Translations under genes and position numbers: made by a program
Source of the DNA: Sphingobacteriales bacterium
GTDB taxonomy: Bacteria; Bacteroidota; Bacteroidia; Chitinophagales; JADJOU01
Direction of reading: 5' to 3'
DNA length: 32,906 bases
Assembly: GCA_021297855.1 (NCBI GenBank)
Contig: JAJTHM010000020.1
Coordinates: 1-32,906 of the forward strand
In this document: piece by piece, positions 15,919 through 24,799 of the stretch
Position numbering within the stretch: the stretch's first letter is position 1
How the letters are laid out: each line of letters starts with the position of its first letter
Notes under the pieces: generated by a model
What the model saw: only the letters and a program-made list of their open reading frames with translations
Told to the model about the DNA's origin: nothing
The model's database searches: none

Positions 15919-17925
15919 TTATTGACCGCCCATTTGACCAGTGATCTGCTGATAAATACTCATATATTGCTGAGCCATAGCACCATTACCCTGCTGCTGA
16001 TATATCTGAGCTAACAATCTATATGGGTCTGGCATATTAGGATTTTCTTCAATCAAATTCATCAATACAGATTGTGCATAAGGCAAATTACCACTTTGTA
16101 AATAAGCATAAGCTAAATAATTTTTAGCCATCATATTCTCAGGAGAAATTTTCAAAGCATTCGACAAAGATTGAACAGCTTCATTTGGTTGATTTGAATT
16201 TAGCTGAGCTAAACCTAAATTAGTCCATGCGATTTCGTTATTCGCATCATACTGGAGAGCTTTATTTAGAAATTCGATTGCTTTAGGATATTGCTGACTG
16301 TCGAGTGCTTTTTTACCATAATAGTCATTTTTGTCTTGGCGTTTTAGGATGGCACATACTGGAACACCATCCACATCTATTGTTTTAATAACATCTTTGC
16401 TTGTACCAAAATATCCATTTCGTAGGTATTCAGCATCGACAAAGCTTTGGGTTAAGATATTGTAATCCCAATCTTGATCATATCTTTCGCGGTATCGTGT
16501 ATAAGCTATAGGCAGTGAACCGTATTTTGGCTTTAAAATTTCCGATACCTGGAAAGTATTATTTGAAGCCAATTTCTTTTTTTCAAATCCAGGCTCATTT
16601 TGTTCTAGCCATTTAATCGCAGGCATGATAGAGTGAGAATAATAATCTAATTCGTAATTGCCCATCGCTTTTTTCACACCACCAAAAGTTGGATTAAAAT
16701 AAACATAAAAAAGCGGATAATTTTTGACCATGAAATATATAGTAGGCAGAAGTGCGAAACAGATAACTCCAATTACTATTCTCTTTTTTATTTCTGATAA
16801 AACATTATGCTCAATAATAAATGTATAGGCAATAGCCGAAAATACAACCAAAGGTATATAAATAAAATAACCATGTCTCCAACCAGTTAGTAATCCTGTC
16901 TTACTATAAATAATTAGGAACAAAGGAAAGAAGGAACTAATTAGAAGAAAAGATATTCTTCTAAAATTATATACCTTTTTAAGTTTAAAAAGTAAGATTA
17001 ATCCAATTAAAATACCAATCAGTATCACCTCTGGGTTTGATATTAAAAAGTATTTTGGCAAATAATACCAAGGGATTTCTGTGGACTGCAAATATTTCCC
17101 TTCAAATAAATTTTTAACGGTTACAGGTAGATTTTTTAAAAAGGCTAGCGCTTCGAATGGTTGAGTAAAAGGTGCATTGATCATGGCTGGCCATAGTATT
17201 ATACCTGCAAAATATCCTACTCCGAAGGCAATAAATACTTTCTTGGCTATATCTTTTAAATCTATTGCTATTTTATTTTTATGTAAATAGTAAAGTTCCC
17301 AAACTAAAAAGATAACAAAAAGGAATTCGCTTATTAATCCTGATATTCTTACTAATAGTGACCCTGCTACACCTATGCCCAGCAATATTGTTTTTCGCCA
17401 ACTCGGTTTAGGTAATGCATCAAGAAAAACAAAAAAAGTATACAAACTAATTAGTGAGGTGGCGCAGTAAGTAGGATCTTTCGGATTATTAAAAGCCTCT
17501 CCAAAAATTCGAGGAGTTAATATAAGAAAGGCCATAGCTATGTATGCAGCAGTCCATGATTTTGTAATTCTTTTAGCCAAAAGTGCGCCAAAAAAAATAT
17601 AAAAAAAGCTCATCAAAGTCATAATGGCATGTCTTATACCATAAAGTTCCCAACCAAATAATCTATGAAGAAAATGAGCAGGCAGTTCAATGGCAATACC
17701 ATAATGTTTCATCACAGGTTCAATCTTAGTAGTAGTAGTCAATACTGTATCATTCTTGCCAAAACTAGAATAATAATCTAGAGCTAAATCGGCATAAGGT
17801 ACATTATACCTCTCATCATTCGATGGAGCCCAATCATAGCTCATATATACCATTGATACTAAAATGATTAAAGAAAATATAAGAAAAATAATTTCCTTTC
17901 TTTCTAATTTTCTAAGAGATAACAT
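15919..17925 (-). CDS. GT-C membrane glycosyltransferase with C-terminal TPR repeats
   Basis: A 668-residue protein with about ten or more membrane helices over residues 10-420, then a soluble region ending in tetratricopeptide repeats (about 532-660, three repeats with Tyr/Ala/Pro positions). The first outside loop has APSNDERYN, with Asp37-Glu38, the acidic pair of the PMT/ArnT-type GT-C fold. Such enzymes use polyprenyl-phosphate sugars outside the membrane. The frame is open to a TTG at 17946, but that codon lies inside a -7 box (17944-17951), so the ATG at 17925 is the better start. It is divergent from the CDP-sugar operon across a short shared promoter region, which suggests it may use the operon's lipid-linked sugar. 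Acceptor (lipid A, protein or glycan) is unknown; the TPR tail hints at protein contacts. Confidence 0.78.
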   Translation of the reverse strand: MLSLRKLERKEIIFLIFSLIILVSMVYMSYDWAPSNDERYNVPYADLALDYYSSFGKNDTVLTTTTKIEPVMKHYGIAIELPAHFLHRLFGWELYGIRHAIMTLMSFFYIFFGALLAKRITKSWTAAYIAMAFLILTPRIFGEAFNNPKDPTYCATSLISLYTFFVFLDALPKPSWRKTILLGIGVAGSLLVRISGLISEFLFVIFLVWELYYLHKNKIAIDLKDIAKKVFIAFGVGYFAGIILWPAMINAPFTQPFEALAFLKNLPVTVKNLFEGKYLQSTEIPWYYLPKYFLISNPEVILIGILIGLILLFKLKKVYNFRRISFLLISSFFPLFLIIYSKTGLLTGWRHGYFIYIPLVVFSAIAYTFIIEHNVLSEIKKRIVIGVICFALLPTIYFMVKNYPLFYVYFNPTFGGVKKAMGNYELDYYSHSIMPAIKWLEQNEPGFEKKKLASNNTFQVSEILKPKYGSLPIAYTRYRERYDQDWDYNILTQSFVDAEYLRNGYFGTSKDVIKTIDVDGVPVCAILKRQDKNDYYGKKALDSQQYPKAIEFLNKALQYDANNEIAWTNLGLAQLNSNQPNEAVQSLSNALKISPENMMAKNYLAYAYLQSGNLPYAQSVLMNLIEENPNMPDPYRLLAQIYQQQGNGAMAQQYMSIYQQITGQMGGQ

Positions 17926-17943
17926 AAATTTTAGTAGTTTTGG

Positions 17944-17951
17944 CAAATCTA
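17944..17951 (-). promoter_or_regulatory. -7 box of the GT-C/TPR gene
   Basis: TAGATTTG on the minus strand (17951 to 17944) matches TAnnTTTG. It overlaps the in-frame TTG at 17946, ruling that codon out as a start, and lies 18 nt before the ATG at 17925. No clear -33 element is seen. Confidence 0.5.
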
Positions 17952-17995
17952 AAATAATTATGATTTATATTGCCTTTTAAAAATTAGAAGGTTAT

Positions 17996-18003
17996 TAGTT
18001 TTG
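17996..18003 (+). promoter_or_regulatory. -7 box of the CDP-sugar operon, almost leaderless
   Basis: TAGTTTTG matches TAnnTTTG and ends only 7 nt before the ATG at 18011. With a start of transcription 4-7 nt after the box, the message would have a leader of 0-3 nt. A TTG at 17970-17972 could be a -33 element, though its spacing of 23 nt is long. Confidence 0.5.
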
Positions 18004-18010
18004 GTTTTAT

Positions 18011-18787
18011 ATGAAGGTAGTAATATTTGCAGGAGGACTAGGCACACGACTTATGGAAGAGACCGAGGCGCGACCAAAGCCTATGGTCGAGATTGGCGGG
18101 AAACCTATCCTATGGCATATTATGAAAATTTATTCACATTATGGCTTCAATGATTTTGTAATTTGTTTAGGCTATAAACAAGCCTTCATAAAAGAATTTT
18201 TCATAAATTACTATTACAATAATTCAGATATTACTATTGACCTAGAGAGAAATCAAACAGAGGTACATCTTTCAAGTCAAGAGAAATTCAAAGTGACCTT
18301 AGTCGATACTGGAGTCAACACCAATACTGCTGGACGACTAAAAAGAGTCCAAAAATATATTGGTAATTCTAGATTCATGCTAACCTATGGAGATGGGGTA
18401 TCTGATATTAATATCCCACAACTCATTCAATTTCATGAAGAAAAAGGGAGGTTGGTTACATTAACTTCTATTCAAGTTCCTGGAAAATTTGGTAATATAG
18501 AATCAGACAATAATGGATTAGTTACTCAATTTGTTGAAAAACCGCAGGGAGATGGAGTATGGATCAATGGGGGTTTTTTTGTTCTAGAACCCGAGGTTTT
18601 CAATTATTTGGATGGCAATATGGATGATATTCAATGGGAGAAAAAACCACTAATAGCCATAGCAAATGATGGTCAGTTAGTATCATTCAAGCATCATGGT
18701 TTTTGGAAGTGTATGGATGCCTTGAGGGATAAGATAGAATTAGAAGAACTTTGGAATTCAGGAAAGGCAGAATGGAAGGTTTGGTAA
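18011..18787 (+). CDS. rfbF: Glucose-1-phosphate cytidylyltransferase RfbF
   Basis: This enzyme makes CDP-D-glucose from CTP and glucose-1-phosphate, the first committed step to CDP-3,6-dideoxyhexoses. The 258-residue protein has the nucleotidyltransferase signature FAGGLGTRL at 6-14 followed by ARPKPMVEIGGKPI (19-32), and the metal-binding YGDGVSD near 125-131. The segments VPGKFGN, FVEKPQGDGVWINGGFFVL and HHGFWKCMDALRD match the RfbF/DdhA family throughout. Length is standard. It is the first gene of a nine-gene operon and overlaps rfbG by 16 nt, using the preferred rfbG start. Cytoplasmic. Confidence 0.95.
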   Translation: MKVVIFAGGLGTRLMEETEARPKPMVEIGGKPILWHIMKIYSHYGFNDFVICLGYKQAFIKEFFINYYYNNSDITIDLERNQTEVHLSSQEKFKVTLVDTGVNTNTAGRLKRVQKYIGNSRFMLTYGDGVSDINIPQLIQFHEEKGRLVTLTSIQVPGKFGNIESDNNGLVTQFVEKPQGDGVWINGGFFVLEPEVFNYLDGNMDDIQWEKKPLIAIANDGQLVSFKHHGFWKCMDALRDKIELEELWNSGKAEWKVW

Positions 18788-19833
18788 AAGCGTTTAAAGG
18801 AAAAAAAGTGTTTCTCACTGGGCATACTGGCTTTAAAGGCTCTTGGATGCTCCAATGGCTTCACTCGTTGGGAGCTATAGTTAAAGGCTATGCTTTGGTC
18901 CCTGAAAATATACAAGATTTATATCCTACCATAAATGGGGATACCCTATGCGAATCTGTCATCGCTGACATTCGTGATTTAAATAAATTAAAATCGGAAA
19001 TAATATCCTTTGAACCTGATTTTATTTTTCATTTGGCTGCTCAGCCATTAGTTCGTTACTCATATCAATTTCCTGTAGAAACTTTTGAAGTAAATGTCAT
19101 GGGAACAGCTAATGTGCTTGAAGCTATGCGCTATCTCCAGAAGCCTGTCATTGGAGTTATGATCACTACGGATAAAGTTTATGAAAATAAGGAATGGCAT
19201 TATCCATATCGAGAAGTAGATAGACTAGGCGGTTATGACCCATATAGTGCAAGTAAAGCATCTGCTGAATTAGTGATTAGTTCTTATAGAAATAGTTTTT
19301 TCAATGCCTCTAACTTCGCTGAGCACAAGAAATCCATTGCTTCGGCTCGGGCTGGCAATGTAATTGGAGGAGGCGACTGGGCTAAAGACAGAATTGTACC
19401 CGATATAGTGAGAGCTTTATCCAATGGAAATGATATAGAAGTAAGAAACCCGAATGCAGTCAGACCATGGCAACATGTGCTTGAACCGATTGGTGGTTAT
19501 TTACAACTCGCTATGCGAATGGCTCAAAATAGAGAGAAGTACAATGAAAGTTGGAATTTCGGACCAAATGCAGATGATACCTATGTAGTAGAAGATTTAG
19601 TAAAGATATCTATTGATATATGGGGAAAGGGCAGCTATAAGAAACCAGAGTTAAAAGATGAACTTCATGAGGCGGGTCTTTTAAAATTGGATATACAAAA
19701 AAGTATTCAAGAATTAAAATGGAAGCCAAAATTGAATTCCATTGAAGCCATAAAATGGACTTTAGATTATTACAAGTCGAACGATCCAATTTTAACAATG
19801 AAAAAACAAATTAGCGATTATCAAAATTTATGA
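18772..19833 (+). CDS. rfbG: CDP-glucose 4,6-dehydratase RfbG
   Basis: An SDR-superfamily enzyme that converts CDP-glucose to CDP-4-keto-6-deoxy-glucose using bound NAD. The 353-residue protein has the Rossmann motif [13 protein letters not shown] near the N-terminus, ITTDKVYEN with the catalytic Thr-Asp-Lys region at about 131-138, and the YSASK catalytic Tyr158/Lys162. The frame extends to a TTG at 18751, but the ATG at 18772 has AGGAAAGG just upstream and gives the normal family N-terminus, so I take it as the start. It overlaps rfbF by 16 nt and is overlapped in turn by rfbH, so the three steps are translationally coupled. Confidence 0.94.
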   Translation: MEGLVKAFKGKKVFLTGHTGFKGSWMLQWLHSLGAIVKGYALVPENIQDLYPTINGDTLCESVIADIRDLNKLKSEIISFEPDFIFHLAAQPLVRYSYQFPVETFEVNVMGTANVLEAMRYLQKPVIGVMITTDKVYENKEWHYPYREVDRLGGYDPYSASKASAELVISSYRNSFFNASNFAEHKKSIASARAGNVIGGGDWAKDRIVPDIVRALSNGNDIEVRNPNAVRPWQHVLEPIGGYLQLAMRMAQNREKYNESWNFGPNADDTYVVEDLVKISIDIWGKGSYKKPELKDELHEAGLLKLDIQKSIQELKWKPKLNSIEAIKWTLDYYKSNDPILTMKKQISDYQNL

Positions 19834-21137
19834 TGGAGTTTAAAAATTTTAGTGGTGATTTAGCAGAATCATTAAGAGAGATTGCCTCTAAGCGAGTCAA
19901 ACAGGAAATTGTAGCTGGGGAAGATTATATCCCAGTCACTGGTAAAGTATTAGATGCGGATGATTTACTAATTGGAGTGGATGCTACGTTAGATGGTTGG
20001 TTGACGACAGGTCGATTTGGGCCTAAATTTGAGCGTGCTTTTGCTAAGTATTTTGGGTCTCTTACTTCATTGCTTGTCAATTCAGGCTCTTCTGCCAATC
20101 TTACCGCTTTTTACACCTTAACTTCACCCAAACTAGGGGATGGTCAAATTAAACCAGGCGATGAAGTCATCACCGTGGCTGCAGGATTTCCCACGACGGT
20201 CAATCCAATGATTCAGTATGGATGTGTTCCCGTTTTTATTGATGTAGAATTGGGCACTTATAATATTATAGTCGATAGAATCGAAGAAGCAATATCTTCA
20301 AAAACAAAAGCCATAATGATCGCCCATGCCTTAGGGAATCCATTTAATCTGGAAAAGGTAATGGAAATCGCAAGAAAGTATAATCTATGGGTAATAGAAG
20401 ACGATTGTGATTCATTAGGGGCAACCTATAATGGACAGAAAACCGGCACATTTGGTGATTTAGCCACTGTATCATTCTATCCAGCACATCATATCACTAT
20501 GGGTGAGGGTGGAGCAGTGTTAGTTAACAATAAAGACCTCGTTATGATAGCCAAGAGCTTTAGAGACTGGGGGCGTGACTGCTACTGCGAGCCAGGATGT
20601 GATAATACGTGTAAAAAAAGATTTGAATGGCAGCTAGGAGATTTGCCCTATGGTTATGATCATAAATATACATACTCTCATATAGGATTTAATCTCAAAG
20701 TCACAGACATGCAAGCGGCTATTGGATTGAGCCAACTAAATAAGGCTGATTTATTCGTAGAAAAGCGAAGAGAAAATCATGCCTTGTTAAATGATAGATT
20801 GAAGGAATTTGAAGAGCATTTTATCTTGCATAAAGCGACAGAAAATTCCAATCCAAGTTGGTTTGGCAATATGATAACTTTAAGAGAAGATAGTCCGCTA
20901 AAAAGAAATGAGTTAGTTCAGTATTTAGAACAAAATAAAATTGGAACTAGATTATTTTTTGCAGGAAATTTATTAAAACAACCAGCCTATTCTAATATAA
21001 ATAAACGGATAGTCGGCGATTTAACCAATACCGATATTATTATGAATAGTAGCTTCTGGCTGGGTGTATGGCCTGGATTAAATGCGAGTCATTATGATTA
21101 TATGATTGACATTTTAGGAAGATTTATAAAGAAGTAA
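19830..21137 (+). CDS. rfbH: CDP-4-keto-6-deoxy-glucose 3-dehydrase RfbH (DdhC/E1)
   Basis: This enzyme uses PMP (pyridoxamine phosphate) and a [2Fe-2S] cluster to remove the C3 hydroxyl of CDP-4-keto-6-deoxyglucose, giving the CDP-3,6-dideoxy-4-keto sugar after reduction. The 435-residue protein has the aspartate-aminotransferase fold, but the usual PLP lysine is replaced: the motif reads YPAHHIT with His220 and His221, as in the family. Cys193, Cys251, Cys253 and Cys261 reproduce exactly the C-X57-C-X1-C-X7-C cluster pattern of the Yersinia enzyme. The start codon ATG overlaps the rfbG stop (ATGA). The dedicated reductase partner (RfbI/DdhD, E3) is not in this window, so a general ferredoxin or flavodoxin system may serve. 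Confidence 0.96.
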   Translation: MMEFKNFSGDLAESLREIASKRVKQEIVAGEDYIPVTGKVLDADDLLIGVDATLDGWLTTGRFGPKFERAFAKYFGSLTSLLVNSGSSANLTAFYTLTSPKLGDGQIKPGDEVITVAAGFPTTVNPMIQYGCVPVFIDVELGTYNIIVDRIEEAISSKTKAIMIAHALGNPFNLEKVMEIARKYNLWVIEDDCDSLGATYNGQKTGTFGDLATVSFYPAHHITMGEGGAVLVNNKDLVMIAKSFRDWGRDCYCEPGCDNTCKKRFEWQLGDLPYGYDHKYTYSHIGFNLKVTDMQAAIGLSQLNKADLFVEKRRENHALLNDRLKEFEEHFILHKATENSNPSWFGNMITLREDSPLKRNELVQYLEQNKIGTRLFFAGNLLKQPAYSNINKRIVGDLTNTDIIMNSSFWLGVWPGLNASHYDYMIDILGRFIKK

Positions 21138-21138
21138 A

Positions 21139-22047
21139 TTGAATAAATTATTTATAACAGGTGGCACAGGTTTTTTTGGAAAGAATATACTTAAATCTAT
21201 TCTTGAAGACGAAATTTGGATAAATTTTTTTTCTGAGATAGTTGTATTGACAAGAAATTCTAATAAGTTTTTAAAAGAATTTCCAGAATTCAAATCTGAT
21301 AAAATTTTCTTTATAGAAGAAGATGTTCGATTTTTTAAAAGTAATAGAACTGATTTTGAATATATTTTACATTTAGCTACCGATGCTAGTAAAGATTTGA
21401 ATGATCATCATCCATTGGAAATGATAGATGTCATTCTCAATGGTACTAAAAATATACTTGAGTTTGCTGATAAACAAAAAGAGTTGAAAAAACTTATTTT
21501 TGCTAGCTCAGGCGCAGTTTATGGACAGATTCCTTTAGAAAATCATGGCGTCAGGGAGGAAGAGCGATTTGATCTAGATTTTAATAATCCCATCAATGCA
21601 TATGCTCAAGCGAAAAGAACGGCAGAGATGATGTGCAGCATTTATTATGAACGTAAAAAAATGCCCCTCATTATCGCACGAGGATTTGCATTTATTGGAG
21701 CGTATTTATCAGAAAGTGCACATTTTGCTATTAAAAATTTTGAAAGACAAGCCAAAGAGACGGGTAAAATTATCATTCAATCGGATGGGAATGCGAAACG
21801 CTCCTATATGAAAGGAGATGAATTAGCAAAAATTTTATTATCTTTACTTACCGTAAAATCTAATTTTTATTATATCTATAATATAGGTTCTGATGAGGCA
21901 AAAACACTTAAAGAATGGGCGCACTGGATCGCGGATAAAAGCGGTGAAGTGGTCGTAGAAATTTTGAATAATAATACAGAAGGATATAGTGCTGGTCATA
22001 ATTATATTCCCAATGTAGATAGAATGAAACAAGAAGTAGAATTTTGA
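21139..22047 (+). CDS. NAD(P)-dependent sugar epimerase/reductase (extended SDR), TTG start
   Basis: A 302-residue SDR with the dinucleotide motif FITGGTGFFG at 5-14, FASSGAVYG at 121-129 with the catalytic Ser, and YAQAK with Tyr155 and Lys159. No ATG fits: the conserved first strand follows directly after a TTG at 21139, 1 nt after the rfbH stop, so TTG is the likely start, reached by coupled translation. By position it acts on the RfbH product or on the branched product made by the next gene. Candidate reactions are 4-keto reduction (like abequose/paratose synthases), epimerisation, or reduction of the side-chain ketone as proposed for YerF. It is a distant paralogue of the SDR at 25822-26862; the two share AFIG and RSYxxGxxxA segments. 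Substrate is not decided by sequence. Confidence 0.85.
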   Translation: MNKLFITGGTGFFGKNILKSILEDEIWINFFSEIVVLTRNSNKFLKEFPEFKSDKIFFIEEDVRFFKSNRTDFEYILHLATDASKDLNDHHPLEMIDVILNGTKNILEFADKQKELKKLIFASSGAVYGQIPLENHGVREEERFDLDFNNPINAYAQAKRTAEMMCSIYYERKKMPLIIARGFAFIGAYLSESAHFAIKNFERQAKETGKIIIQSDGNAKRSYMKGDELAKILLSLLTVKSNFYYIYNIGSDEAKTLKEWAHWIADKSGEVVVEILNNNTEGYSAGHNYIPNVDRMKQEVEF

Positions 22048-22058
22048 TAAGTTAATTT

Positions 22059-23888
22059 ATGATTAAAGGAAGTGACTTAGTCGCAAATTTTTTAGAAGAA
22101 AAAAAAATCAAAGTTGTTTTTGGAATAATTGGTGCAGGCAATGCTCATATTTTTGACTCTATTCAAACTAAAGGGTACACTAAAATTGTTTGTGTGCATC
22201 ATGAGCAAGCTGCTTGTATGGCTATGCAGACCTATTATAGAGCTAGTGGAAATTTATCTGCAGCTATCTTAACTACTGGTGCGGGCTCTACCAATGGAAT
22301 AACGGGTGTCGTGAGTGCTTGGGCCGATTCTATTCCTGGATTAATAATTTCAGGCAATGAACATTCTAAATATATTGAGTTACATAAAAACATAAGAATG
22401 TGGGGAGTTCAAGGGTATGATAGTTCGCTAATGGTAGAAAAAGTAACTAAATATTCTACAAGAGTATTGGATGTAAAAAAAATTACAGAAGAATTAAGTG
22501 CAGCATATGAAATTGCATTGCAGGGTCGTAAAGGTCCTTGCTGGATAGATATCCCCATGAATATTCAGTCAGAAAAGGTTAATGAAGAAGAAATAATTAA
22601 ATTTTCTAAAGAGAAATTACCAAAATTAAATCTTGATTTAGATTCTGATTTAATTGAAAATATAGATAAACTATTGTCAGATTTATCATCTTCAAAAAGA
22701 CCACTATTTTGGTTTGGAAATGGAGTCCGATTATCCAATGCTAATTCCTTACTAGAGCCACTATTAAATCAAATTAATATTCCAACTATATTATCATGGG
22801 CTGGGATAGATATGATTGACTCTAATCACCCATTGGTGTTCGGTAGAGCGGGTACATATGGTCAGCGTTGTGCAAATTTAGTTTTACAAAATTGTGATTT
22901 ACTCATATGTGTAGGGACAAGATTATCCATTTCTCAAATAGGATATGATATTACCGAATTAGCAAGAGATGCTAAAATCTTTGTAGTAGATATTGATAAA
23001 TCTGAATTAGAAAAATATAAAGATAGATATAGTTTAAGTATAAATGCTGATGCTAAAGATTTTCTAACTGGTTTAACTTTCAAATCAAATAATTACGGAG
23101 AAAGTTTCGAAGAATGGATAAAACTATGTAATCATTATAGAACTAAATATCCTTGGGTAAGCGAATGGGAACATCCTGATTTGGATGGGTTTATTAATTC
23201 ATATACTTTTATTGATAAGTTGAATCATTACTTAAAAAAAGACCAAATAATAGTTACAGATATGGGTACAGCCCTACTGTCAGGACATCAGGTTTTAAGA
23301 ATAAAACAAGGGCAGAGATTAATGACATCAACGGGTTTAGGCGAAATGGGTTATGGATTACCAGCTGCTATTGGAGCATCCTTTGGAATAGATAATGGAG
23401 AAGTGATGTGTTTAAACTGCGATGGGGGTATGATGATGAATCTTCAAGAATTACAGACGGTAGTTCATTATAAATTACCAATTAAAATATTTATATTCAA
23501 TAATGATGGTTATTTGATGATAAAGCATACTCAGACTGCATTATTTAACGGTAGAAGAGCTGGGGTAGATGCGGAGTCCGGGGTTTCTTGTCCTGATTAT
23601 AGTGCTTTAGCTAAGGCATTTGGATTAAAGGCATTTCAAATTAGAACTTGGGACGATTTTGATCAAGTTATCCCGCAAGTCCAAGAATATAACGGACCAT
23701 TAATTTGTGAAGTATTTATGCATCCAAATCAATTGTTCGTACCTAAATTAAGTTTAGCCATTCAAAGTGATGGCACATTAATTTCACCTCCATTAGAAGA
23801 TTTGTCTCCGTTTATTTCCAGAGAAGAATTAAAAAATAATATGATCGGGGGATTACATGTCAAATCAGAATTGATTGAAGTAAAATAG
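22059..23888 (+). CDS. ThDP-dependent acetolactate-synthase-like enzyme (YerE-like sugar ketolase)
   Basis: A 609-residue enzyme with the three domains of acetolactate synthase: PYR domain (1-170) with the ThDP-activating Glu49 in VHHEQAA, central domain (190-340) and PP domain with the metal/ThDP motif CDGG near 454-457 and NN at 481-482 (the usual Gly of GDG is Cys). In a CDP-3,6-dideoxy-sugar operon the known precedent is YerE of Yersinia, which decarboxylates pyruvate and adds an acetyl unit to C4 of CDP-3,6-dideoxy-4-keto-hexose in yersiniose A synthesis. There is no regulatory small subunit and no ilv gene nearby, so branched-chain amino-acid synthesis is unlikely. Whether the donor is pyruvate or the larger 4-hydroxy-2-oxovalerate made by the next two genes is open. 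FAD binding is expected by family but not visible from motifs. Confidence 0.85.
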   Translation: MIKGSDLVANFLEEKKIKVVFGIIGAGNAHIFDSIQTKGYTKIVCVHHEQAACMAMQTYYRASGNLSAAILTTGAGSTNGITGVVSAWADSIPGLIISGNEHSKYIELHKNIRMWGVQGYDSSLMVEKVTKYSTRVLDVKKITEELSAAYEIALQGRKGPCWIDIPMNIQSEKVNEEEIIKFSKEKLPKLNLDLDSDLIENIDKLLSDLSSSKRPLFWFGNGVRLSNANSLLEPLLNQINIPTILSWAGIDMIDSNHPLVFGRAGTYGQRCANLVLQNCDLLICVGTRLSISQIGYDITELARDAKIFVVDIDKSELEKYKDRYSLSINADAKDFLTGLTFKSNNYGESFEEWIKLCNHYRTKYPWVSEWEHPDLDGFINSYTFIDKLNHYLKKDQIIVTDMGTALLSGHQVLRIKQGQRLMTSTGLGEMGYGLPAAIGASFGIDNGEVMCLNCDGGMMMNLQELQTVVHYKLPIKIFIFNNDGYLMIKHTQTALFNGRRAGVDAESGVSCPDYSALAKAFGLKAFQIRTWDDFDQVIPQVQEYNGPLICEVFMHPNQLFVPKLSLAIQSDGTLISPPLEDLSPFISREELKNNMIGGLHVKSELIEVK

Positions 23889-23895
23889 ATAAGAA

Positions 23896-24765
23896 ATGAT
23901 CAAAAAAAGAGTCGCCATCATTGGGAGTGGCAATATTGGAACTGATTTATTAATAAAAATACAACGCTCTAGTTATTTAGAGTGCGTTTTATTTATTGGA
24001 CGAAATTTGTCATCTCCAGGTATGGCCAAAGCGATATCATTGGGTATAAAAGTTTCTGATGAGAGCATTCAAGCCATTATTAAAGATCCTGATTGTTGTG
24101 ATATCGTATTTGATGCGACATCAGCTAAAGATGCAATTCATCATTGGGAAATATTAGAAAAATTAGGGAAAATAGTTATAGACATGACTCCTGCAAAGCT
24201 AGGAGGCCTATGTATACCTGCGGTCAATATGGCTGAATCAATTATACTTAAAAATATAAATATGATCACCTGCGGTGGTCAAGCATCTATCCCAATCGCA
24301 TATTTGATAGGGAAATTACACAAAGATATAGAATATATAGAGGTTGTATCTAGCATAGCTTCTAAAAGTGCTGGGCCAGCAACAAGATTAAATCTTGATG
24401 AATATATCGAGACGACTGAATTAGGTGTTAAACTATTTTCAAATGCAAAAAATGCTAAAGCAATTTTAAACTTAAATCCTGCAGAACCATGTATTGACAT
24501 GCAGACGACAATTTTTGCAAAACTAGATAATCCAAAAATTGATGAGTTAAAAATTGAAGTAGACAAAATGATTACTTCAATAAAAAAATACGTACCAGGA
24601 TATCAACTTTTGGTCGAACCTATCTATGAAAATGGAAAAATAGTAGTCATGATTAAGGTTCAGGGATTGGGAGATTATTTGCCTAAATATGCGGGTAACT
24701 TAGATATAATTAATTGTGCGGCAGTAGCTGTTGCTGAGCAGTTTGCTATAAATAATCAATCTTAA
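23896..24765 (+). CDS. Acylating acetaldehyde dehydrogenase (DmpF/MhpF type)
   Basis: This family interconverts acetaldehyde, CoA and NAD with acetyl-CoA and NADH. The 289-residue protein begins with the Rossmann motif AIIGSGNIGTDL (7-18), has the catalytic Cys126 in MITCGGQASIP, the KSAGPATRLNLDEY segment (157-170) and NPAEPCIDMQTT (194-205) near the dimer/partner interface. Length is slightly shorter than the usual 300-315. As in meta-cleavage pathways it is immediately followed by its aldolase partner, and the pair should form a channelling complex. No aromatic ring-cleavage gene is present. I infer that here it reduces acetyl-CoA to acetaldehyde for the aldolase, or removes acetaldehyde from a side reaction. 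Confidence 0.9.
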   Translation: MIKKRVAIIGSGNIGTDLLIKIQRSSYLECVLFIGRNLSSPGMAKAISLGIKVSDESIQAIIKDPDCCDIVFDATSAKDAIHHWEILEKLGKIVIDMTPAKLGGLCIPAVNMAESIILKNINMITCGGQASIPIAYLIGKLHKDIEYIEVVSSIASKSAGPATRLNLDEYIETTELGVKLFSNAKNAKAILNLNPAEPCIDMQTTIFAKLDNPKIDELKIEVDKMITSIKKYVPGYQLLVEPIYENGKIVVMIKVQGLGDYLPKYAGNLDIINCAAVAVAEQFAINNQS

Positions 24766-24799
24766 ACAATTTAATTTATAGACTATTAAGGTAAGCAAA

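Noticed and set aside
17926-17946. TTG start for the GT-C gene
   Set aside because: The codon is part of a -7 promoter box; the ATG at 17925 gives a normal membrane-protein N-terminus.
18751-18771. TTG start for rfbG
   Set aside because: The ATG at 18772 has a good upstream AGGAAAGG and gives the usual family N-terminus.
22059-23888. Acetolactate synthase for branched-chain amino acids
   Set aside because: No small subunit or other ilv genes are nearby, and the gene sits inside a nucleotide-sugar operon.
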